DNA of 64,000 nt from Sambucus nigra (taxonomy: Eukaryota; Streptophyta; Magnoliopsida; Dipsacales; Adoxaceae): NCBI GenBank assembly GCA_949130495.1, contig OX422207.1, positions 709,438,456 to 709,502,455 on the forward strand, read 5' to 3'. Position numbers and translations under genes: made by a program. The notes below the pieces were generated by a model. It ran no database searches. It was not told the DNA's origin and saw only the letters and a program-made list of their open reading frames with translations. Below, one piece after another: positions 25,459 through 38,070 of the stretch (the stretch's first letter is position 1; each line of letters opens with the position of its first letter).

Positions 25459-27545
25459 TTTGTTATAAATTGTTTAATTTTTTCAATTTTCTTGTAACAA
25501 CATAAAGTGTTAATGGAATTTTTTGCATTGTGTTTCCCTTTATAATGTTTCGTCTTATGGTCTTACCTTTCAGGTGATGTCTTCACATCAAAACATAGGA
25601 TTAGCGCCAAGAAAAGAAAATAAATTCATGTGTTTATTCCCCGTAAGCATTTTTACGAGTCAATTGGTAATATGTGATTAGGTTCTACCACTATGACTTT
25701 CATTAGATATAATCCATTGTTATCAAGTTTTTTATTCATCAAAACTATTTATGTTGATTGACCGTCCATTTTTCAGAGTTGGTATATTGTCGTTTAATTA
25801 GTTTGTCTCAAAAGAAGATATGTGAGAGAAGATAATCGTCATGATAATAAGTAATATATCAAAACAAACTAATTAAATTAATTGATTTTCTTTATCAAGT
25901 ACTCATATGTCAGCTACATGGAACAATGAATGGAGATAAATGCAAGAAGTTTAAAAGAGCTTCTTATAAATAATTTGAAATTCCAATAAACAAAATAACC
26001 TAGTCCTAAATTTAACCTTTAAAATTAAAACCTTTTCAAATTTTCTGAATTCCGATCTCATGGAAGCAAACCTCGAATTGTTTTTAAGTGGTGAGCTCCA
26101 ATTAAGTTATCAAGAATGACTTTGAATGGAATTTCCCACTTGGTCCCAAGTTTCCCATCTTAGGGCTTCTTATCACAGCCCATAGTCTTTTTAAGTACAT
26201 ACTCCACGATCTTAAAGTTCCTTGCTTTAACCACCTATTGTATGGCTTGTCCAACTGAAGTTGGTAGGATGCATGTTTTATAGTAGCCAATTCTCTTCTC
26301 TCGTCAGCTAAGTCATTCTCTACTTTGATTACTCAGTTTTTAAGAGCTTGATTATCTAAGGTTGACTGCATGGTCCTTATAACTTCCTTAATGGGATGAC
26401 AATCTCCATCCCATAACCAAATGCAAAGGGTGTTGCCCCTGTTGACAGTGTGGGCATTGTTCAAATCGCCCAGGGAACATGAATGAGTTAATTGACTCAT
26501 GTTCCCTGTGCTCCATACATTCAATTTTTATTCCATAAAGGACTCTACTGTTAGAGGACTTCTCTTGCACTTTACTCATAGGGTAGACACTGAACTGTAG
26601 TAGTTCCAAATAATATTCTCTTATAGAATCCCTGAAAGAATATGTTCTTGAATTGAGTTCCATTTTTTGTGATAAAACAACTTTTTCCGAACTATATTGT
26701 TGAAACAACTTTTATCGAACGACCCAAAAAATAAGTTTTTTCGTACCTTTTTTGAGTTGATAAAAAAATTTCACCAAATTTCATTGTTACCTGTAAAATT
26801 TTTGCTAGGCAACATTTTTCACAAATTAGCACCAGAATATTATAAAATTATCGAAGCGCCGATTTTTACTTAAAATTGTCATTTTGAATTCAAATTCAAT
26901 CATTCTTACATATTTTTTTTTAATAAAATGATCCTAATAACTTATTAAATAAAATGAAATGGGACTAAAATGTAAAAAATTGCGTAAAAAATATACAAAA
27001 TAATGCACTCATCAATGATCGTCTATTAAAATAGATATACATGACCAATAAGTCTTTGCTCCATAAAATACTGCCCATAAAAATTCTAACTTAAAGATTT
27101 ATTATCTCATATTCCAGTTCCATAAATAACCTTGTCGAGTATGAATGGACGGTTAAGATGAGGCCCTTCTTAGTTTGGATTATCCCTTGGATGATACTCG
27201 AAATGTTGTCAATGAAATTGGTATGTTTAATTCCGTCACAATGACAAAGTTCCCCAAAGATTATGAGTTATGGTATTAGTAAGACCCAGGTTACCTTGAT
27301 CGGTAAGAGCCTCCTTGTTATATTAATAATACATGGATCCCAATGGATGTCATTCGAATTAACCTACTAAGAAAGTACCTCGGTGACCACGTTGTTAATG
27401 GAGATGATGAAATTTATCAACCTTAACATTTGATCGACCAGATGCCTCTTGGTAGGGTGTAAACGATCAAATGATATGGTTTCAACCAATAATCTTTATG
27501 CATTAGATGTCCCTCCTGATGGTGTTAGGAGTTCAATGAAAGATC
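25459..27545. repeat. Array unit 1
   Basis: Left-most unit, beginning at TGTTATAAATTG, where homology to the later units starts. It contains the TGATGTCTTCACATC landmark, the integrase tail (minus strand, about 26060-26710) and the opposing plus-strand reading (about 27150-27540, with KFPKDYELWY and LLRKYLGDHVVNGDDE). Confidence 0.75.
26060..26710 (-). pseudogene. Integrase C-terminal fragment, array unit 1 (Tat-like gypsy)
   Basis: The minus-strand reading, across frameshifts, gives pieces equivalent to a TGETPFALAYGME-type block, an NRWLKQGTLRSW region and, in the neighbouring frame, GTLKIGDYVLKK, DGKLGTKWE and NLIGAHHLKTI. This is the end of a Ty3/gypsy integrase: core exit, then the GDLVLRK...DGKLGxxWEGPYxI module. 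The same fragment recurs in the other units with independent damage. No RT, protease or gag is present in the units. Confidence 0.75.
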
Positions 27546-28745
27546 CGCCTTGGTCGCCCAATTGATCATTCTTGCATTTTTTACTTTGATTACTCGGGTT
27601 GTTAAGATCATGATTGACTAAGGTGAACTACATGGTCCTTAGACAGGCATTAATGGGATGACTATCCCCATCCCACAAGCCAAGGGAAAGGGTGTTTCCC
27701 CCATTGACAGTCTGGACACTATTCAAAAGGCCCAGAGAATACGAGGGAGTTAGTTGACCCATATTCCCTTTGCTCTATCCATTTTTATTTTGTTCCATTA
27801 AGGACTGTCTTGTTAGAGGACTTAACTTGCACATTACTCGGAGAGTAGGACACTAAACTGTAGTAGTTCCAGATAATTTTCTCTCGTAGAATCCCTAAAA
27901 GAAGATGCTCTTGAGTTAAGTTCCATTTCCTATGATAAAACAGCTTTTTGAACTTTAGTGTTAGAACAACATTTTTTGAACGATCGTAAAAATTAGCTTT
28001 TTTGAGTGATCATCAATTTACACCAAATTTCATCATTAAATGTAAAATTTTCACTAGGTAAGAATGTTATAAAATTATCGAAGCGCCCAATTTTTACTTA
28101 AAATTATCGTTTTTGAATTCAAATTTAATAATTCTTGCATTTGTTTCCTTTATTGAATAAAAGTATCCTTAGAACTTATTAAATAAAATAAAACGAGACT
28201 AAAAAAGTATAAATTTGGGTGTAAAATACAAAAAATAATGCACTCATCAATGATCATCTATTAAAATAGATATAGAGGACCAAGAAGTCTTAGCTCAATA
28301 AAATATTGCCCATTATGGATGGACGGTTATGATGAGGCCATTCTTAATTTTGATTACTCCTTAGATAATGCCAATAATGTTTGCTGTAAAATTGGTTGGT
28401 TTAATTCCCTAACAGAGGAAAAGTTCCTCATAGATTCTTAGTTATGGTATTAGTACGACCTTAGTTATCTTGATCGACAAATTTCTCCTTGGGATTTTGA
28501 TATTTCATGGATCCCAAATGATTCCATTATAGTTATCTAGATAAGTAAGTATCTCGGTGACCATGTTGTTAATGGAGATGACGAACTTTACCAACCTTGA
28601 AATTTGATCGACAAGATGAATCTTGGTGGGGCATCAATGATCAAATGATAAATCTTCAACCAATAATGTATATGCCTTGGATGTCCCTCCTTATGGTGTT
28701 GGGAGTTTAATAAAATATCCATCTTGGTCGCTAAACTGCTCTGGC
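27546..28745. repeat. Array unit 2 (internally deleted)
   Basis: This unit lacks about 1.1 kb: the TGATGTCTTCACATC landmark and the distal integrase tail are missing, and sequence jumps directly to the integrase core-exit block near 27590. The opposing plus-strand reading is still there (28310-28720; DEAILNFDYSLDNANNV, KYLGDHVVNGDDELYQP). Confidence 0.7.
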
Positions 28746-29149
28746 TGTATTTACCATTTTGTTATAAATTGTTTTATTTTTTCAATTTTCTTGTAATAAC
28801 ATAAAGTGTCAATGGATTTTTTTTCATTTTGTTTCCCTTTATAATGTTTGGTCTTATGGTCTTACATTTTAAGTGATGTATTCACATCAAACCTTAGTCT
28901 TAGAGCCAAGAAAAGGAAAAAATGCACATGTTTATTCCCAGTAAGTATTTTAGCGATTCAATTGATCATATGTGGTTAGGTTCTACTGCTAGGAGTTTCA
29001 TCGGATTTAATACATTGTTCGTGTTTTTTAATCATCAAAACTATTTTTGTTGACCGATCGTCCGTTATTCAGAGTTGGTTTGTGTCCGTTCAATTAGTCA
29101 GTCTCAAAAAATGATATGTGATAGAAGAAAATCATCACAATAATAAGTA

Positions 29150-29341
29150 GGGAAATTTACAATTAGGTCCCTTGGTAACAATTTTTAAACATTTAAGGAT
29201 AATTTACAATTAGGTCCATTTGTTATACCACTAGCGTGGACTTCTACAAGAAGGGAATTGGTGGACTTAAGTGTTTAAAATTTGTCAAAATTTCTTTAGT
29301 GTTTAAAATTTGTTAGTGAGGGACGTAAGAGTACTTTTCCT
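29150..29341. mobile_element. 192-bp MITE-like insertion, 9-bp target duplication
   Basis: Absent from the other array units, which read straight through AATAATAAGTAATATATC. It is flanked by TAATAAGTA on both sides (29141-29149 and 29342-29350). Its ends are weakly inverted (GGGAAATTTAC at one end; GTACTTTTCC at the other). Nine-base duplications are typical of Mutator-like elements. Two internal short repeats (AATTTACAATTAGGTCC; GTGTTTAAAATTTGT) are present. Confidence 0.6.
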
Positions 29342-30599
29342 TAATAAGTAATATATCAAAGAAAACTCATTAAATTAATTGATCATATTTATTAAGTACT
29401 CATATGTCTACTACTTGGAACAATGCACCGAGATAAAAGGAAGAAGTTCAAAAGAATATCTTATAAATAATTTGAAATTCCAATAAACGAAATAACCTAG
29501 TCCTAAACATAAACTTTAAAATTAAAAAAAATTCAAATTGCCTAAATTTTAATATCATGGAACCATTCCACCTTCAATTGTTTTTAAGTGGTGATATCCA
29601 ATTATGTTGTCTCGAATGACTTTGAAGGTAATTTGCCACTTGGTTCCATGTTTCCCATCTGAGGTCTTCTTATTTCTACCCATAATCTTTCTAAGTACGT
29701 AGTCCATGATCTTAAAGTTCCTTGATTTAACCACTTGTTGTATTGCTTGTCCAAATGCATTTGGTACGATGCATGTTTTATAAGAGCCAATTCTCTATTT
29801 TCACGTAGGGTAAGCGAATCTCTACTTTGACTATTTAGTTGTTAAGATCATCATCAACTAAGTTGGACTACATGGTCCATAGATATGCATTAATGGGATG
29901 AATACCTCCATCCCACAAGCCAAGGCAAAGGGTGTTTCCCCCATTGACAGTCTAGGCACTATTCAAAATGCCCAGTGAACACGAGGGAGTTAGTTGACCC
30001 ATGTTCCCTTTGCCCTATTCATTCATTTTTTGTTCCATAAAGGACTGTCTTGTTAAAGGACTTCTCTTGCATGTTAGATCCAAATAATTTTCTCTTTTAG
30101 AATCCCTGAAAGAAGATGCTCTTGAATTAAGTTCCATTATTTGTGATAAAATGACTTTTTTTTAATTGTATTATTAAAACAACTTTTTTGAAAGACCGTA
30201 AAAATCATCTTTTTCACTCCTTTATCGAGTTGATCATCAATTTTTACCAAATTCCATCATTACCTACAAAATTTTCACACGGAAACGTTTTTTCACAAAT
30301 AGCACAAGAATGTTATAGAATAATTTAAATGCCCATTTTTACTTAAAATTGCAGTTTTTGAATTCAAATTCAATAATTCTTGCATTTGTTTCTTTTTTTT
30401 GAATAAATTGATCCTAAGAACTTATTAAATAAAATAAAATTGGACTAAAAAATATAAATTTGGGTATAAAATGTAAAAAATAATGCACTCATCAATGATC
30501 GTCTATTAAAATAGATATGGAGGTCCAAGAAGTCTTTGCTCAACAAATTGTTGCCCATCAAAATTCTAGCTAGAAGATTGATTTTCTCACATTCCAGTT

Positions 30600-31040
30600 C
30601 CATAAACAACCTTGTCGGGTATGGATGGACGCTTAACATCAGGCCCTTCTTCATTTTTATTATTCCTTGGATGATCGTCGAAATGATGGCTATAAAAATG
30701 GTTGGTCCAATTCCCTCACAATGGCAAAGTTCCCCAGAGATTTTGAGTTATGGTGTTAGTACGACCCAGGTTACGTTGATCGGCAAAAGCCTCCTTTTGA
30801 GATTGATATTTCATGGATGCCAATCGATTCCATTCAAGTTAGGCTAATAAGAAAGTACCTCAGTGACCACATTGTTAATGGAGATGATGAACTTTATAAA
30901 CCATAAGATTTGATCGACAAGATTACTCTTGGTGGGGCATCAATGATAAAATGATATGGTTTCAACCAGTAATATTTTTGCATTGGATGTCCCTCTAATT
31001 GGCGTTGGGAGTTTAATGAAAGATCCATCTTTCTCACCTA
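30600..31040 (+). pseudogene. Unrecognised plus-strand reading opposing the integrase tail (unit 3 copy)
   Basis: The protein-like frame has FPRDFELWC, DPGYVDRQKPPFEIDISW, PIDSIQVRLIRKYLSDHI and VNGDDELYKP. Equivalent readings occur in units 1, 2 and 4, and substitutions largely preserve polar and acidic positions. I do not recognise the family. Its placement, antisense and downstream of an integrase, is that of the extra antisense ORFs known in Tat-lineage gypsy elements. Stops at several points make it a relic. Confidence 0.4.
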
Positions 31041-31050
31041 ATTGATCTAG

Positions 31051-33355
31051 CTGTATTTACCATTTTGTTATAAATTGTTTTATTTTTCCAATTTGCTTGT
31101 AATGAAATAAAGTGTTAATGGATTTTTTTGCATTTTCTTTCCCTTTATATTATTTTCTCTTATGGTCTTACCTTTTAGGTGATGTCTTCACATCAAACCT
31201 TAGGCTTAGAGCCATGAAAAGAAAAAAATGCATGTGTTTATCCCCAGTAACTATTTTGGCGACTCAGTTGGTCATATGTGATTAGGTTCTACCGCTAGAA
31301 CTTTCATCAGATTCAATCCACTATTCATGTTTTTTAATCATCAAAACTATTTATGTTTACTGACCGTTCATAATTTAGAGTTCATTTATGGTCATTCAAA
31401 TATTGAGTCTCAAAAAAAGATATGTGAGAGAAGATAATCGTCACGATAATAAGTATTATATCAAAGAAAGCTCATTAAATTAATTGATCTTCTTTATTAA
31501 ATACTCATATGTCTACTACTTGGAACAATACATGGAGATAATTGCAAGAAGTTTAAAAGAAATTCTTATAAATAATTTGAAATTCTAATAAACGGAATAA
31601 CCTAGTCCTAAACTTAGACTTTAAAATTATTTTTTTTTAAATAATCTTAATTCCAATCTCGTGGAACAATTTTTCCTTCAATTGTTTTTAAGTGGGGTGC
31701 TCCCATTGAGTTGTCTCGAATGACTTTGGATGGAATTTCCCACCTGGTCCCATGTTATCCATCTTAGGATAGGGGTGGCAATTCGTGTCATTTTTGGGTC
31801 GCTTTGATTTTGATTTAAGTGTATGTTTTGGATACTCTTAAATCTATATAAGCAAAATGTGTCATGTTTGGGTCATTTCAAGTTATTACTATAAACGGGG
31901 TATTGTGTCAAAAATTGCCCGCACTAACTGAGGACTTCTTAGCACTGCCCATAATTTGTCTAAGTACATACTCCACTATCTTAAAGTTCCTTGCTTTAAC
32001 CACATGTCGTATTGCTTGTCTAGTTGCAGCTGGTAGGATGCATGTTTTATAAGATCCAATTCTCTTTTCTGGTCGGCTAAGTCAATATGTACTTTGATTA
32101 CTTAGTTGTTAAGATCATCATAATAAACTAAAGTGGACCACATTGTACTTGTAGCTTCCTTAATGGGATGACTACCTCCATACCACAACCCAAGGCAAAG
32201 GGTGTTTCCCCCGTTGACAGTTTGGGAACTCTTCAAAATGCCCAGTGAACACGAGGGAGTTAGTTTACCCATGTTCCCTTTGCTCTGTCCATTATTTTTT
32301 TATTCCATAAAGGACTGTATTGTTAGAGGACTTCTCCTGAACATTACTCTAAGGGTAGGACACTGAACTATAGTAGTTCCAAATAATTTTCCCTCCTAGA
32401 ATCCCTTAATGAAGATGATCTTGAATTGAGTTCCATTATCTGTGATAAAATTGATTTTTTCGAACTATAGAGTTAAAACAGCTTTTTTTGAACGATCGTA
32501 AAAATCATCTTTTTCGCACCTTTTTTGAGTTGTTCATCAATTTGCACCAAATTACATAATTACCTGCAAAATTTTCACTGGGAAACATTTTTCACAAATT
32601 AGCACAAAAATATTATAAAATTATTAAAGCACCTAGTTTTTACTTAAAATTTCCATTTTCAATTCAAATTCAATCATTCTTGCATTTTTTTCCTATTTTT
32701 AATGAAATGATCCTAAGAACTTATTAAATAAAATAAAATGGGATTAAAAAGTATAAATGTGGGTATAAAATATATAAAATAATGCACTCACCAATGATCG
32801 TCTATTAAAAGAGATATAGAGGACCAATAAGTCTTTTCCTAAAAAAATATTTCCCATCAAAATTCTAACCAGAAGATGGATTGTCTAACATGACAATTCC
32901 TTAAATAACCTTTTCGGGTATGGATGGACGATTAAGATGAGGCCATTCTTAATTTTTATTATTCCTTGGATGATCCTAGAAATGTTGGATATAAAAATGG
33001 TTGGTTTAATTCCCTCATAGCGATAAAGTTACCCAAAGATTCTGAGTTATGGTATTTGTATAACCCAGGTTACCTTCATCGGAAAAAGCCTCCATGTGAT
33101 ATTGATGTTTCTTAAATCCCAATGGATGTCATTCCAGTTAGCCTGATAAGAAAGTAACTTGGTGACCACATTATTAATGGAGATGATGAACTTTACCAAC
33201 CTTAAAACTTGAACCACAAGATGACTCTTGGTGGGGCATCAATGATTAAATGATATGGTTTTCACCAATAATCTTTATGTGTTGGATCTCCCTCTTGATG
33301 GTGTTGCGAGTTTAATGAATGATCTGCCTTCGTCGCCCAATTGATTCAGATGTAT
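31051..33355. repeat. Array unit 4
   Basis: Complete unit with a 157-bp insertion at 31770-31926. Landmark TGATGTCTTCACATC is at 31180, integrase tail at 31660-32460 and the opposing reading at 32910-33340. Confidence 0.75.
31770..31926. mobile_element. 157-bp hAT-like MITE insertion
   Basis: Interrupts the integrase tail of unit 4 only. Terminal inverted repeats are TAGGGGTGGCAATT on the left and AATTGCCCGCACTA on the right. Flanking octamers TCTTAGGA and ACTGAGGA match at six of eight positions, consistent with an aged 8-bp hAT-type duplication. Confidence 0.65.
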
Positions 33356-34590
33356 TTACCATTTTGTTATAAATTTTTTTCTTTTTTCACTTTGTTGTAA
33401 TAATATAAAGTATTAATGTAATTTTTTTCAATTTGTTTCCCTTTATAACGTTTAGTCTTATGGTCTTACCTTTTAGGTGATGGCTTCGTATCAAACCTTA
33501 AGCTTTAAGCCAAGAAAAGAAAAAAAATACATGTGTTTATGCCTATTAAGTATTTTTGCGACTCAGTTGGTCATATGTGATTAGGTTATACCCCTAGGAC
33601 TTTCATCAGATGTAATCAATTATTCATGTTTCTTAATCATCAATACTATTATTTTGACCGATCGTCCATTATTCAGAGTTGATTTATGGCCGTTCAATTA
33701 GTCAGTCTCAAAAGAAGATATGTGAGAGAAGATAATTCTCACGATAATAAGTAATATATCAAAGAAAACTCATTAAATAAATTGATCTTCTTTATTACAT
33801 ACCCATATGTATTCTACTTGGAACAATGCATGGAGATAAATCCAAGAATCTTAAAAGAGCTTCTTGTAAATAATTTGAAATTCCAATAAATGAAATAAAT
33901 TAGTCCTAAGATTTAATTTTAAAATTAAAACTTTTTCAAATTGTATAAATTCCAATCTTGTGGAACCATTCTTCCTTCAATTGTTTTTAAGTGGTGAGCT
34001 CCAATTAAGTTGTATGTAATGACTCTTAATTGAATTTCCCACTTCGTACCAATTTTCCCATCTGAGGGCTTTTTAGCACTGCCCATAATATTTTTAGGTA
34101 CATAGTCCACAATCTTAAAGTTCCTTGCATTAACAATCTATTGTATTGCTTGTCCAACTGCAGCTGGTAGGATGCATGTTTTATAAGAGACAATTATCTT
34201 TCCTCTTCAGCTAGTCAATATTTACTTTGATTACTTAGTTATTAATATCTTAATCAACTACGGCGGACTACATGCTCCATAGACTATACTAAATGAGATT
34301 AATACCTCCATCCCACAAGCAAAGGAAAAGGGTGTTTCCCCCGTTGATAGTCCGTGCACTGTTCGAAATGCCTAGAGAACACGAGGGAGGTAGTTGACCC
34401 ATGTTTCCTTTGCTCTGTCCATTCATTTTTTGTTCTATAAAGTACTGTATTGTTAGAGTACTTCTCTTGCATGTTACTCTGAGGGTAGGACACCGAATTG
34501 TAGTAGTTCGAAATATTTTTCTCTTGTAGAATCTCTGAAAGAAGATTCTCCTTAATTGAGTTCCATTATTAGTGATAAAACAACTTTTTC
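33356..34590. repeat. Array unit 5 (truncated)
   Basis: Carries the landmark region (33478) and the whole integrase tail. It ends near 34590 before the opposing plus-strand block. The following sequence is unrelated to the array. Confidence 0.7.
33925..34590 (-). pseudogene. Integrase C-terminal fragment, array unit 5
   Basis: This copy keeps a 61-codon open stretch (34110 to 33925): MDYVPKNIMGSAKKPSDGKI, then NLIGAHHLKTIEGRMVPQDW and LYNLKKF. The GAHHLKTIEG...PQDWNLYNLKKF ending is the terminus of Tat-type integrases, so the polyprotein end is preserved here. The N-terminal side is frameshifted. Confidence 0.7.
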
Positions 34591-34992
34591 AAACATATTC
34601 ATCACAAGATAAACTAAACTAAGAGAAATATTGAAGAAAATGATGAATTACACAAAATAAAAGATATATGTGGTTCGAAAACATGCCTAAGTTCACCGGA
34701 TTTAGGATGTGTTCTCTCATTTACTTCAGAACATTGGACGACAAAATGGTAGTACTACTCAATGATACATTATCACATGACCTTATCTATTGGGGGGGGG
34801 GGGTATATTTATAGAGAATCTTAGTAGAATCGTAATCTCCACTAACATCAATCATTAGAAGTTTGGACCTATAATTTATAATTTTTAGTCATTTTAAGCA
34901 ACGGATACAAGTGATTCATTTATGACTTGGACTCTTTATTAACTTGGTGTGTAAGAATCTTGGACTCTTGTGTCAACCACATGTAGAGCATG
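34591..34992. other. Spacer after the array
   Basis: AT-rich sequence with a run of 12 G at about 34791-34802. No gene seen. Confidence 0.5.
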
Positions 34993-35454
34993 TGTTAGCG
35001 TAATTCTGGTCCCCGTAAGGTCGGCTAGAATTATGCTAGAAGCTGCTCGAAAGGAGCATACATGCTTGTTGTTCAACAAGTTAATGAAAATTCCAATTTA
35101 TCGAAGAGTCCTACATATCCATCACTTGGAATGCTTGAAACTAATAAAGGATAGGTTCAAACATATATGGATAGTTGTTAACGAATCTCAGGGCTCTACC
35201 AAGATTTTTTAAAAATATAAACCCACCCCATTGAGAGGGGCATACCATATTTCTCGTCGAGAAGTACTACAGCTCTGTCGACCAGTTTTGAAGTATATAA
35301 AATAATAAAACCTCAACCCCATAAAGGTAGGCACACTCTCGAATCGCATATATCTTGCGTAGTGTGTTCTTTTTTCATTTTTTTTCAATATTTCATTTTT
35401 TTAGCTTGATTGAATTGAATACTGTCGTTGTAGTAAATTACCACCTGCAACTTT
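34993..35454 (+). repeat. Diverged LTR-like repeat, left copy
   Basis: Begins TGTTAGCG and ends with AAATTACCA. It shares several blocks with 54537-54897: AATAAAGGATAGG, GAGGGGCAT, a TACTACA-containing block and CAATATTTCA. The two copies bracket element D, so they may be the LTRs of an older copia-like element into which D inserted. Divergence is high. Confidence 0.4.
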
Positions 35455-36627
35455 TGGGGCAATTAGGTTCACAACCTTCCTTTTGGCCATGGCAGTGGAA
35501 GAATCAATATAAGAAAATAACAAAGTATCAATTAATTCAAAGGAAGAAAATGTTCCTTCCTCATTTAATTCGCTTGATTCCTCCGATTCTAAGTCTCAGG
35601 AGGTAGAAGTTTTTGGTTCGTCGAAGGCAATGGGGATGGCCGGTGTTTGTTCTATTGGCCCTGTAATGAAAGAAATGGTATAAATCTTATAGCAGAGCAG
35701 AAATGCTGCTGACCATGGATGCTCAATGGTTCCAACTCTCTGTTTGGTAGCCCAGACTATCTGAAGATCAACAAAGTTAGCCTCAAAATGTTAGCTTCAA
35801 TCAAATGAAGAAACAAAATGTTAGCCTCAATCAAGATAAGATTACGAAGATAACAACCATATTCACTTTCTAACATATTCATCTCACTTCCTAAGGGAGT
35901 ATTGGACCTTTTCACGCCATACCCTTAGGAAGTGGAGAATGTTTCCAATTCTTCATAGTCAACCTATGATCATAATAATCTTTATGAGAATCAGGGAGAT
36001 TGACAACCAGGGATCGGTTAGTCACTTTCTTATTCATTTAATTAATATTCTCAATGGTTGTCACCCACTGGTACCAGTACGTAAACTTAAGTGATAAAAA
36101 ATGAGTCCTATATAACTCATTAATATGGTGATCCCCATTAACGATCCTCTATGTATTTGAAGAAACTTGGGTTGGGACCACATTAAAGTACTGAGAGAAC
36201 TCCAAAAATAAACAATTTGGGGGGGGGGGGGGAGTGATACCATACTCAATAATAAATATTAAAGGTAACTAATCGACTTCAAAAACGGCTCAAAGGTCAG
36301 AGGGACCCTCAACTTATCCGAAAGATACCCGTTGAGGGATTTAATGGTCAAGTTTGAATTTTCCATGATTTTTCATCAATAATGTACACGAAAAGTTAGT
36401 GAAAGAATAAAAAATGAGAAAGTAAAGAAGTGCAAAAAAGTGATTGAAATGAAAAATAGTTTCGAGAGTTCTTACAGACCAATGATTATAGTTAAAATCT
36501 CTTATTTGAAAGAGTAAAGGTTTTCTTATATGAACTAGAATGTCGTGAAAATAATGGGAATTATTGTCATGTGTCGAGAAACTTCATCAGGATGCCACCA
36601 AATCCTAATGATTTCTTGCATATATGA
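35455..36627. other. Decayed region left of element D
   Basis: No intact gene. It contains a G run (about 36218-36232) and a minus-strand reading (36061-36249 and flanking frames) with VPTQVSSNTYRIVNG, YWYQWV and SLVVNLPDSHKDYYD. This resembles repeat-encoded plant proteins of unknown function, but the frame is broken. TATGA at 36623-36627 is the left target duplication of element D. Confidence 0.4.
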
Positions 36628-38070
36628 TGCAGACACTCCATTCTATTACCCCTTGACTCTCCTTAGGTCCCTAGTACCTCCCTTTATAACTGTAAACCCA
36701 GGTCACATCCCGAGTACTGACCTGAAAGCCATCGGGCACTCCCCGGCTCGATTTGACCCAAAAGTCAAACTCTTCATCTCAAATGAGGCTGAATGAATCT
36801 TCGAAGGGCACTGAATACCCTTTCCAATGGTCTGCCCCGTGCGCGATTCTGACTTACCATGAGGACGAACAGTCCGTTTGCATCTGAAACCTGACCTAGA
36901 GTCGATCGAGGCTGAATGAATCATCTAAGGGACCTGAATACCTTTTCCAACGGTCCGCCCCGTGCGCGATTCCAACTTTCCATGCGGATGAACAATCCGT
37001 TTGACTCCGGGAGGCCACCGAGCGCTTCCTGGGCCTGGTTGACTAAAGTCAACTCTCCAAACCGGGTCAAACTCTTTGGAATGTTTAAGTACATCTCCTA
37101 ACCTTTCCAACAGTATTCCCCCTGCACGATTCAGACTTACCATGCGGACGAGCGATCCGTTTGCGTCCGAATGAGTCCCCGTCCAATGGACCGATAAATG
37201 CTTCCGAGCCATATTTGACCCAAAGTCACCTCCCGAACCCAGGAGAGGTCCAAAGGACTTTTGAAGGTTTCTTAATTACCTTTCCAACTATATGCCCCGT
37301 GCATAATTCTGACCAACGGTTTTCCCTCGACGGCCGATTTTTCGAAAAAGCCTGAAACACACTGCCAAACGGCAGGTTCCACAACCTGCCTATCGGCACC
37401 TACCTGCCAATAGGCAGGAAGGGGTCTATGCCGATTAGCACTCACCTGGGAATATAAAAGGATGCCTTCACCTCATTTGCAGTAGGAGCCCAGACCTGAT
37501 AAAAATCCCTCTCAACGAATCCCAGAAACCTCTCTCGAAGGCAGCGGTATTTCAACTTCCAAATCCCTTTTTACTTCCACTTTTCATCATCCCTTTCATC
37601 AAACTTGGTGAATTAGCCACTCTCCATCATCATACAAAGTGCAAGGGATGCTCCCCAACATTCAAGATCAAGCTCAAGATCTTCAAGAAGGTCCAACTTT
37701 CTCAAACACTCTCTTTAAATTCTCTTGAATTCTCAATAACTTGTTTTCTTACTTAGCACTTTTATTATCCCATTCCACACATCCTAATATACTTTTTACT
37801 TAGTATTATTGCAGATCTTTTATTTTCATAAAACCCAAAAAAACAAGAAAAAGAGGGTTTTGCTCATAAATTCAAATAAGGGATTCTCATATTTTCCTCA
37901 CACTTTTCTCACAACTAAAACACTTTTTTCTACACACACACCCATAAATAAGAGATTCCCCATTTTGGATTTATGGGATAAACCCCACCCCTCATTTTAC
38001 ATGCGAACTACGTGGACTCTGATGCCTTTATAGGCTACGTAGGCGTCTCGGGGTAAAACCCGAGACTCGA
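36628..38070 (+). repeat. Element D 5' LTR (3' end deleted)
   Basis: Aligns with 52161-53647. The last ~600 bp of the LTR, the leader and the gag N-terminus are missing. The promoter region (palindromes 37361-37440, TATAAAAG 37453-37460) is retained. Confidence 0.85.
37361..37460 (+). promoter_or_regulatory. Element D 5' LTR promoter: palindrome cluster and TATA box
   Basis: Four imperfect palindromes of the TGCCNATNGGCA type (ACTGCCAAACGGCAG, CCTGCCTATCGGCA, CCTGCCAATAGGCAGG, ATGCCGATTAGCA) precede TATAAAAG. The gap from the last one to the TATA box is 12 nt. The same layout is present in the other LTR (52939-53038) and upstream of both antisense genes. Confidence 0.6.

Larger units (their letters stand above)
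28746..31050. repeat. Array unit 3
   Basis: Essentially complete unit plus a 192-bp insertion (29150-29341). Minus-strand integrase blocks are at about 29560-30170, including a clear MGETPFALACGMEVFIPLM reading around 29890-29950. The opposing plus-strand reading is at 30600-31040. Confidence 0.75.
25459..34590. repeat. Tandem array of ~2.3 kb retrotransposon-derived units
   Basis: Five head-to-tail units share landmarks. One is TGATGTCTTCACATCAAA (25573, 28873, 31180, 33478). The second is a minus-strand integrase tail (around 26440, 27690, 29935, 32205, 34335). The third is AAGTTCCCCARAGATT (27245, 28425, 30725, 33020). Full-length spacing is about 2.30 kb. Unit 2 lacks part of the repeat and unit 5 is truncated. 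All units have the same orientation, so unequal exchange or tandem duplication is more likely than repeated insertion. Confidence 0.85.

Noticed and set aside
30536..30847. 103-codon open frame in array unit 3
   Set aside because: Frame is longer but hydrophobic and not kept in other units. The neighbouring frame with GDDELY-type motifs is the one repeated across units.
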